Of a stretch of DNA of 8,367 nt, positions 6,757 to 8,367 are shown piece after piece (positions within the stretch are counted from its first letter, which is position 1; every line of letters starts with the position of its first letter). The notes beneath the pieces are model-generated. The model saw nothing but the letters and a program-made list of their open reading frames with translations, had not been told where the DNA came from and made no database searches. Source of the DNA: UBA6183 sp046314755 (GTDB taxonomy: Bacteria; Bacteroidota; Bacteroidia; UKL13-3); assembly GCA_046314755.1 (NCBI GenBank), contig JBKDBG010000021.1, forward strand, positions 1 through 8,367, written 5' to 3'. The position numbers and the translations under genes were made by a program.

Positions 6757-8367
6757 TTAAATCACTTCTTCGGCAATAAACTTTTCGCGGTAGGCATTTA
6801 ACACACCTGTTTTTGAAATAAAACCTAAATAAGCGCCTTGTTCATCCACCACCGGAATATTCCAAATATTGTATTCGTCAAACTTCAACATCAACTCATT
6901 TACATCTGCATTAGGCAATGTGGTGTAGGGTGGTATACTCATAAGTCGCTTTACTTTTAACTTATCATACAAATCTTGCCTAAACATTATTTCTCTGATA
7001 TCATCCAATGTGATTATGCCAAGCAAAGATCCATCATCATCCAACACCACAAAAATATTTCGTTTGCTGTTGGTAATGGCTTGCACCAACATGCGTAAAG
7101 TTTGCTCGGGGTGTAAATGCGTAAAATCATTTTCAATAATTCGTTTTAAATCCACCTTGCTCAACAAATCTTTGTCCTTATCAAACGTAATTAAACCACG
7201 CTCAATTAAACGTTTGGTGTAAATGGAATATTTTTCGAAGTAACGTGTGATGAAGTAAGATAAGGATGATACCAACATGAGCGGCACAACCAATGCATAA
7301 CCTCCGGTGGTTTCAACAATTAAAAAGATAGCTGTAAGCGGTGCATGCAATACCCCACTGATTAAACCGGCCATGGCCGTGGCCACAAAATTTTGCATGT
7401 GTAAATTTTGAACCCCAAACAAAGCACATACTTTCACAAACACAAACCCCAATAAAGCACCTGAAAATAAAGATGGACCAAAAATTCCTCCATTTCCACC
7501 GGAACCAATGGTAATGGAAGCGGCCACCACCTTAAACAATAACATAGCTAAAGCAAATATCAAAATAAACCACACCTCGTTTCGGTTATTGTAAAACAAA
7601 CTTTGGTTAAATAATGTACTTTGATCAGATTGTAAAAGTTGGTTAATAATTTGATAGCCCTCTCCATATAAAGGCGGAAAAACAAACACCAACACACTAA
7701 GCATTAATCCCCCGAAAATAGCTTTAGGAAATAGTGCACGTTTGCGTTTAAACCAACTTTCAATACCAATGGAAGTGCGCATCATATAAACCGAAAACAA
7801 ACCACAACAAACTGCCAGCAATGCATAAAACGGAATGTTTTGAATGCGCCAACCATCTGTTACAATCGTAAATAAATTTTCACTTCTGAAAAATTTTGAA
7901 ACCACAGCCCCTGATGCCGATGCCATAAGCAAAGGAATAAACGCAGGAATACTGGCTTCGGTAAGCAACACTTCAAAAGCGAAAATTACACCCGCGATGG
8001 GACTGTTAAATACCGCGGCAATACCTGCAGCTGCACCTGCTGCAACCAACAATGTTCTTTCAGAGCGGGTAACCAATAAATCTTTTCCTGCATTGCTGCC
8101 TATGGCACTTCCGGTAACGGCAATGGGTGCCTCCAAACCAACCGATCCGCCAAAACCAACGGTAATGGCACTGGTTATTACATGCGAAAAAGTTTTATGC
8201 CTTTCTATTTTTGAACTTTGTTTGTTAATGGCATAAATAATGCTGCTTAAGCCTTTATCAAAATTGGATTTGTAGTGAAATAAACGAATGTAAACAGCCG
8301 ACAATACAATGCCCACCAAGGGGAAAATTAAAAATAAATAGTTTTCAAACTTTACATCAAAACCGCT
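6757..8367 (-). CDS. ClC family chloride channel/transporter with two C-terminal CBS domains, 5' partial
   Basis: The frame runs off the right edge; 536 residues are visible and the true start lies outside. A TTG at 8317-8319 is an internal codon. The protein moves chloride or another anion across the inner membrane. The ClC core shows the second selectivity motif as GSVGLEAP, whose gating glutamate is residue 79 (E. coli Glu148 equivalent). The third motif, GSGGNGGIFGP (about 288-298), holds the Phe357 equivalent at 296. A tyrosine at 383, in SIYTKRL, matches Tyr445. Two CBS domains follow, about 414-462 and 470-526, and would face the cytoplasm and may bind nucleotides. Two positions differ from E. 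coli ClC. Counting 41 residues back from the gating Glu, as in E. coli, the Ser107 position is Lys (DKGLS in place of GSGIP). The internal proton glutamate Glu203 is Val (133), in FNSPIAGVIFAFEV. The gene is upstream of, and codirectional with, the efflux operon (50-base gap), but need not be functionally linked. Confidence 0.93.
   Translation of the reverse strand, partial: SGFDVKFENYLFLIFPLVGIVLSAVYIRLFHYKSNFDKGLSSIIYAINKQSSKIERHKTFSHVITSAITVGFGGSVGLEAPIAVTGSAIGSNAGKDLLVTRSERTLLVAAGAAAGIAAVFNSPIAGVIFAFEVLLTEASIPAFIPLLMASASGAVVSKFFRSENLFTIVTDGWRIQNIPFYALLAVCCGLFSVYMMRTSIGIESWFKRKRALFPKAIFGGLMLSVLVFVFPPLYGEGYQIINQLLQSDQSTLFNQSLFYNNRNEVWFILIFALAMLLFKVVAASITIGSGGNGGIFGPSLFSGALLGFVFVKVCALFGVQNLHMQNFVATAMAGLISGVLHAPLTAIFLIVETTGGYALVVPLMLVSSLSYFITRYFEKYSIYTKRLIERGLITFDKDKDLLSKVDLKRIIENDFTHLHPEQTLRMLVQAITNSKRNIFVVLDDDGSLLGIITLDDIREIMFRQDLYDKLKVKRLMSIPPYTTLPNADVNELMLKFDEYNIWNIPVVDEQGAYLGFISKTGVLNAYREKFIAEEVI

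Noticed and set aside
7844..8236. Open frame of 130 codons on the plus strand opposite the ClC gene
   Set aside because: It is antisense to conserved ClC motifs; its Ala/Thr/Pro-rich product is the mirror of Gly- and Ala-rich membrane helices.
1..8367. Insertion sequence, CRISPR array, tRNA, rRNA or other mobile element
   Set aside because: No transposase or integrase motifs, direct-repeat arrays or cloverleaf-like sequences were seen, and nearly all bases are in four confident genes plus one small one.

Overview
The window looks like a chromosomal stretch from a member of the Bacteroidota. Four things suggest this. The DNA is AT-rich. The genes lack clear Shine-Dalgarno sequences. One intergenic gap carries a match to the Bacteroidota sigma factor consensus (TTG, 21 bases, TAnnTTTG). 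The central gene is a heavy-metal RND pump fused in frame to an outer-membrane channel, an architecture known mainly from this phylum. Genus and species cannot be told from the sequence.

Layout from left to right. Positions 1-774 (+) hold the C-terminal part of a membrane-anchored conserved protein of uncertain function. Its stop codon abuts the stop codon of the next, convergent gene with no base between them. Positions 775-6706 (-) form a metal-efflux operon, read right to left: a small His-rich exported or anchored protein (6308-6706), a 1448-residue RND pump plus TolC-like channel fusion (1903-6249), and a lipoprotein membrane-fusion adaptor (775-1899). Positions 6757-8367 (-) hold most of a ClC chloride channel/transporter with two C-terminal CBS domains, cut by the right edge of the window.

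The operon supplies all three parts of a tripartite efflux machine: inner-membrane RND pump, periplasmic adaptor and outer-membrane channel. It adds a small His-rich protein that could bind metal in the periplasm. The fourth transmembrane segment of the pump carries the Asp/Asp/Glu set typical of divalent-cation (Co/Zn/Cd) pumps, not the Cu/Ag type. A candidate promoter lies just before the His-rich gene, so the operon can probably be transcribed separately from the ClC gene. No metal-responsive regulator is in the window.

The points most worth a second look are the signal-peptide-like seam inside the pump-channel fusion, the His-rich accessory protein, a hairpin just before the pump start codon, and the ClC protein's valine at the internal proton-transfer position. 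No mobile element, CRISPR array, tRNA or rRNA was seen. Nothing here amounts to a clearly new system. It is mainly an ordinary metal-resistance locus with some unusual details.
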